Assembly (NCBI GenBank): GCA_045649265.1
Contig: JAZRPO010000049.1
Location: forward strand, 1 to 21,992
Length of the DNA: 21,992 nucleotides
Origin: SIG480 sp045649265
Lineage (GTDB): Bacteria > Bacillota > Clostridia > Oscillospirales > JAAYXM01
Direction: 5' to 3'
The notes beneath the pieces are model-generated. The model was given only the letters and a program-made list of their open reading frames with translations, was not told the origin of the DNA and made no database searches. Made by a program: the position numbers and the translations under genes. This document shows, piece by piece, positions 19,634 through 21,992 of the stretch. How positions within the stretch are numbered: the first letter of the stretch is position 1; each line of letters opens with the position of its first letter.

Positions 19634-21886
19634 TCACCGCCTTGAATATATGGTAATATTTCCGACAATGTCTGTTCTTGCAATATTAGCACCGATTTTC
19701 TTGATTCTTTCTATCGTTTCTGATGCCGGATGCCCATAGGAGTTGTCTTTGCCGACAGAAATAACACAAAGCTCCGGCAACGCCTTATTAAGCAGCACTT
19801 GCGAAGATGAGGACTTTGAGCCGTGATGTCCAACTATGTAGCTCTCACAATCAGGCAGGCGCGACACAATTTCCTTTTCAAGCTTTGAAGGAATATCTCC
19901 CGTAATGAGCATATCATATTCCTCATCAGAAAGAAGTATTACAAGCCCGTTTTCGTTTTCGTCTTTACCGCCGGGAAGAGTAAGAATCGAAACATCAATA
20001 TCAGAAAGCGAAAAAGTCGTATCTTCTTCAACATAGAAAATTTCACTTTTATCCTTTAAATTTTCTTCCAGGCGCACAAAGCTTGAATTATGCTTATCAG
20101 AAGCAGGCATATAAACAGCGCTTGTTTTAATTATTTCGGTAAGATAGTGCACTCCGTTTGTATGGTCAGCATGAGCATGTGTAAGGATAAGCGCATCAAT
20201 ATCGGGAATTTGCCGTTTTAAGAGGTGGAAAATTGCGATGTTGTCCGCATCTTTATCGCCACCACAGTCAATAACGACGCATTCATCTCCCGAGGTTGCA
20301 ACTATACACTGCCCTTGCCCGACATCAAGAACATCAAAGCGTATTCCGTCATATTTTTCGTCTGCGCCGCCGTAAAATTTAACAGTAAAAACTGCAAAAA
20401 AGGCAATAGCCGCAACAGCGATTGAATACCAAATTCGAATTTTCTTTCTTCCTGCAAGTATCGAATAAATTACAACAAGGCAAAGAAATGAAACCGTGAG
20501 AATAGCGACTGCTTCCCCGGCAAAAATCTCGGCATATTTAAAATTTGAGAGAAAGTTTATCACATTCATAGCAAATTCTATTACAAAACTTATAAGAGTT
20601 GCAATTCCTTTCCCAAACGGAATGAAGATAAAACCAAGCAGAAGTGATACGAAGCCTCCTGCAAATATCAAGCTTATAACAGGGCTCAGCAAAACATTTG
20701 AGATCGGTGCAATAACAGAGACTGTATTGAAGGTATATGCTGAGATAGGTGATGTAAAAAGAAGTGCTGAAACAGTTATGCCTACAATCGATGCAACTGC
20801 GTTAAAAATCTTTCGTTTCATCCCCAAAAGATTTTTTCCAACTAACGAAAACATTGCAAAAATTTTCGGAAAAAGCAGAATTATTCCAAGTGTTGCGGAA
20901 AACGAAAGTAAAAATGCAATATCCGTAGCGCAATATGGATTTATAAACACAAGGACAAACGCTGCAAAGAAAACTGCTGTCAGCGGATCGTATTCCCTTT
21001 TCTTTACATCTGAAAGAAGGAAAAGAGATTGCATTATCACCGCACGAAGCGCAGATTGAGGCGCACCTACTATCAGAGCAAAACAAAAAATTACAGGGAT
21101 TGTGATTAACTTCAAAAATTTGTTCTTTGTGAAAAATATAATAAAAGAAACAAAGAATGAGATGTGCATTCCGGACACTGAGACCGCATGCGAGATGCCG
21201 ATTTTTTGAAGCCGATTCTTAAATTCGGCAGATAAACCAGATGTATCGCCAAGCAGCAATGCTCTCATAAATCCAGCTTCCTTGTCCCGATACAATGTCT
21301 CTGCCATCATTTTTAACTTGTTCGCTGCATACTCAGCAAAATAAATGAGCTTTGAATGCTTCTCCGTTGTTATAAACTTGATCTCCGATGCATTTGCTAT
21401 TGCATCTATGTATCTCGATTTATAATAAGTTTTTTGTGCAAAAAACTCTGTGTTCTCCACTTCAAATATCCGAAGCTTGCTTTCAACGACATCTCCGGGT
21501 TTAAGGCTCATGCCAAAATCATCAGCATACACGATGAGCCGCACAGTTTTGTCATTGTGGACAAGCTTTCCTGTGAATGAAAGTTCACCGGAAGCTTGTT
21601 CCGAAAAGGATGTGACCGTAATCCGTGCTAAAACATCATTTCTCAGCAATTCTCTCGCAAGCTCGTCTGATGAGAAAAATACGCTCTGCCAAACCAAGGA
21701 AAACCCAAGCCCAAAAACGAGAAGTGCGGCAGAAGCCTTCGCTTCCCTTTTGAAAAGAAAAAGCAAGCAACCTGCAACGAATATTCCCAGAAAAACAACG
21801 AAACCCAGCGCAGTTGGACAAATTCCGCAGATTATTGCAGTTACAACAAACGAAAGGCAGAACCACAGTAAATATCTGTTTTCCAA
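19634..21886 (-). CDS. comEC: DNA internalization protein ComEC/Rec2
   Basis: 750 residues, a full-length competence channel for single-stranded DNA uptake. Domain order: N-terminal hydrophobic helices and DUF4131 region (1-190, with an OB-like part near 85-165), the Competence domain (about 200-480: LLLGDTSGL, VSVSGMHISFF, GAPQSALRAVIMQ), and a C-terminal metallo-beta-lactamase domain (about 515-750). The last has HAHADH at 570-575, GDIPSKLE, GHHGSKSS and SYGHPAS. All metal ligands look intact. The start is TTG 21886; an in-frame TAA lies 5 codons upstream and no ATG occurs until far inside, so TTG with a weak GGA is the only option. A strong terminator ends 17 bases before the start. comEA and the pilus genes are not in the window. 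Confidence 0.95.
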   Translation of the reverse strand: MENRYLLWFCLSFVVTAIICGICPTALGFVVFLGIFVAGCLLFLFKREAKASAALLVFGLGFSLVWQSVFFSSDELARELLRNDVLARITVTSFSEQASGELSFTGKLVHNDKTVRLIVYADDFGMSLKPGDVVESKLRIFEVENTEFFAQKTYYKSRYIDAIANASEIKFITTEKHSKLIYFAEYAANKLKMMAETLYRDKEAGFMRALLLGDTSGLSAEFKNRLQKIGISHAVSVSGMHISFFVSFIIFFTKNKFLKLITIPVIFCFALIVGAPQSALRAVIMQSLFLLSDVKKREYDPLTAVFFAAFVLVFINPYCATDIAFLLSFSATLGIILLFPKIFAMFSLVGKNLLGMKRKIFNAVASIVGITVSALLFTSPISAYTFNTVSVIAPISNVLLSPVISLIFAGGFVSLLLGFIFIPFGKGIATLISFVIEFAMNVINFLSNFKYAEIFAGEAVAILTVSFLCLVVIYSILAGRKKIRIWYSIAVAAIAFFAVFTVKFYGGADEKYDGIRFDVLDVGQGQCIVATSGDECVVIDCGGDKDADNIAIFHLLKRQIPDIDALILTHAHADHTNGVHYLTEIIKTSAVYMPASDKHNSSFVRLEENLKDKSEIFYVEEDTTFSLSDIDVSILTLPGGKDENENGLVILLSDEEYDMLITGDIPSKLEKEIVSRLPDCESYIVGHHGSKSSSSQVLLNKALPELCVISVGKDNSYGHPASETIERIKKIGANIARTDIVGNITIYSRR

Positions 21887-21903
21887 AGATTTTCCACAAC
21901 CTT

Positions 21904-21949
21904 AAAAAACACAGGCGACAAACCGCATAGCATGCAGTTCGTCACCCGC
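21904..21949 (-). terminator. Strong terminator or attenuator directly before comEC
   Basis: On the minus strand a 17-bp stem with several G-U pairs (outer part GCGGGTGACGAAC against GTTTGTCGCCTGT) closes a 5-nt loop and is followed by GTTTTTT. It could end an upstream gene outside the window. It leaves only 17 bases to the comEC start, with no room for a promoter after it, so comEC expression must pass through it. Confidence 0.75.
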
Positions 21950-21992
21950 TTAAAATTATTTGTTGTTATATTTTATCGTTGCTGCCAAGAAC

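Noticed and set aside
19630..19692. Longer N-terminus for HolA
   Set aside because: It lies inside comEC without a ribosome binding site, and the family start MTLKEFK has its own GGCGGTGA.
20496..21059. 187-codon + strand open frame inside comEC
   Set aside because: It is a shadow of the membrane part of comEC, with no ribosome binding site and no family features.
21956..21991. 3' end of an upstream minus-strand gene at the right edge
   Set aside because: Two frames run from the edge to a stop (TAA at 21956-21958 or 21966-21968) with only 8-11 codons each; there is too little sequence to choose or name one, although the terminator after it makes such a gene likely.
21904..21992. T-box or other riboswitch in front of comEC
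   Set aside because: Only one hairpin is inside the window; no T-box motif or known aptamer core can be recognised.

Overview
The window looks like a chromosomal segment of an endospore-forming, low-to-medium-GC Firmicute of class Clostridia. The reasons are the ylxM-ffh-rpsP-khpA-rimM-trmD block, the yfmF/yfmH peptidase pair, an RNase M5 gene, a site-2 protease next to an M23 peptidase (a SpoIVFA/SpoIVFB-like arrangement), GGAGG-type ribosome binding sites throughout, and consensus sigma-A promoters. An order-level assignment (for example Oscillospirales) is only an impression. No complete mobile element, CRISPR array or defence system is visible.

Layout. (1) 1-1311 is the only accessory-looking part. 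It holds the possible 3' end of an unknown + strand gene, a terminator, a tRNA-Gly(GCC) on the minus strand with its own promoter and terminator, an unrecognised 52-residue cysteine-rich peptide gene (minus strand), a 28-bp perfect palindrome, a strong + strand promoter, an array of tiny hairpins, a 5'-truncated four-helix-bundle (S23/IVP family) gene and a short lipoprotein gene. (2) 1312-2478 is an AI-2E family membrane protein, ended by a bidirectional terminator. (3) 2522-12610 is a long minus-strand run. Read in transcription order it is yfmF-yfmH-lgt-folD, then DUF177-rpmF from a perfect consensus promoter, then (after a terminator) DUF512-der-plsY-gpsA-rluB. (4) 12655-12793 is a divergent promoter region. 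(5) 12835-16491 is the + strand SRP/ribosome-maturation operon ylxM-ffh-rpsP-khpA-rimM-trmD. (6) 16469-21886 is a minus-strand run, read as comEC-holA-rnmV, a terminator, then M23 peptidase and M50 protease. The M50 gene overlaps the end of trmD tail to tail.

How the genes fit together. Most of the window is housekeeping: membrane phospholipid precursors (gpsA, plsY), lipoprotein maturation (lgt), ribosome assembly and modification (der, rluB, rimM, rpsP, rpmF, rnmV, yfmF/yfmH through EF-P modification), protein targeting (ffh, ylxM), tRNA modification (trmD), one-carbon metabolism (folD), replication (holA) and DNA uptake (comEC). The items most worth a second look are the cysteine-rich peptide with its palindrome and divergent promoter, the micro-hairpin array fused to a broken gene, a strong terminator placed directly in front of comEC, and the M23-M50 pair.
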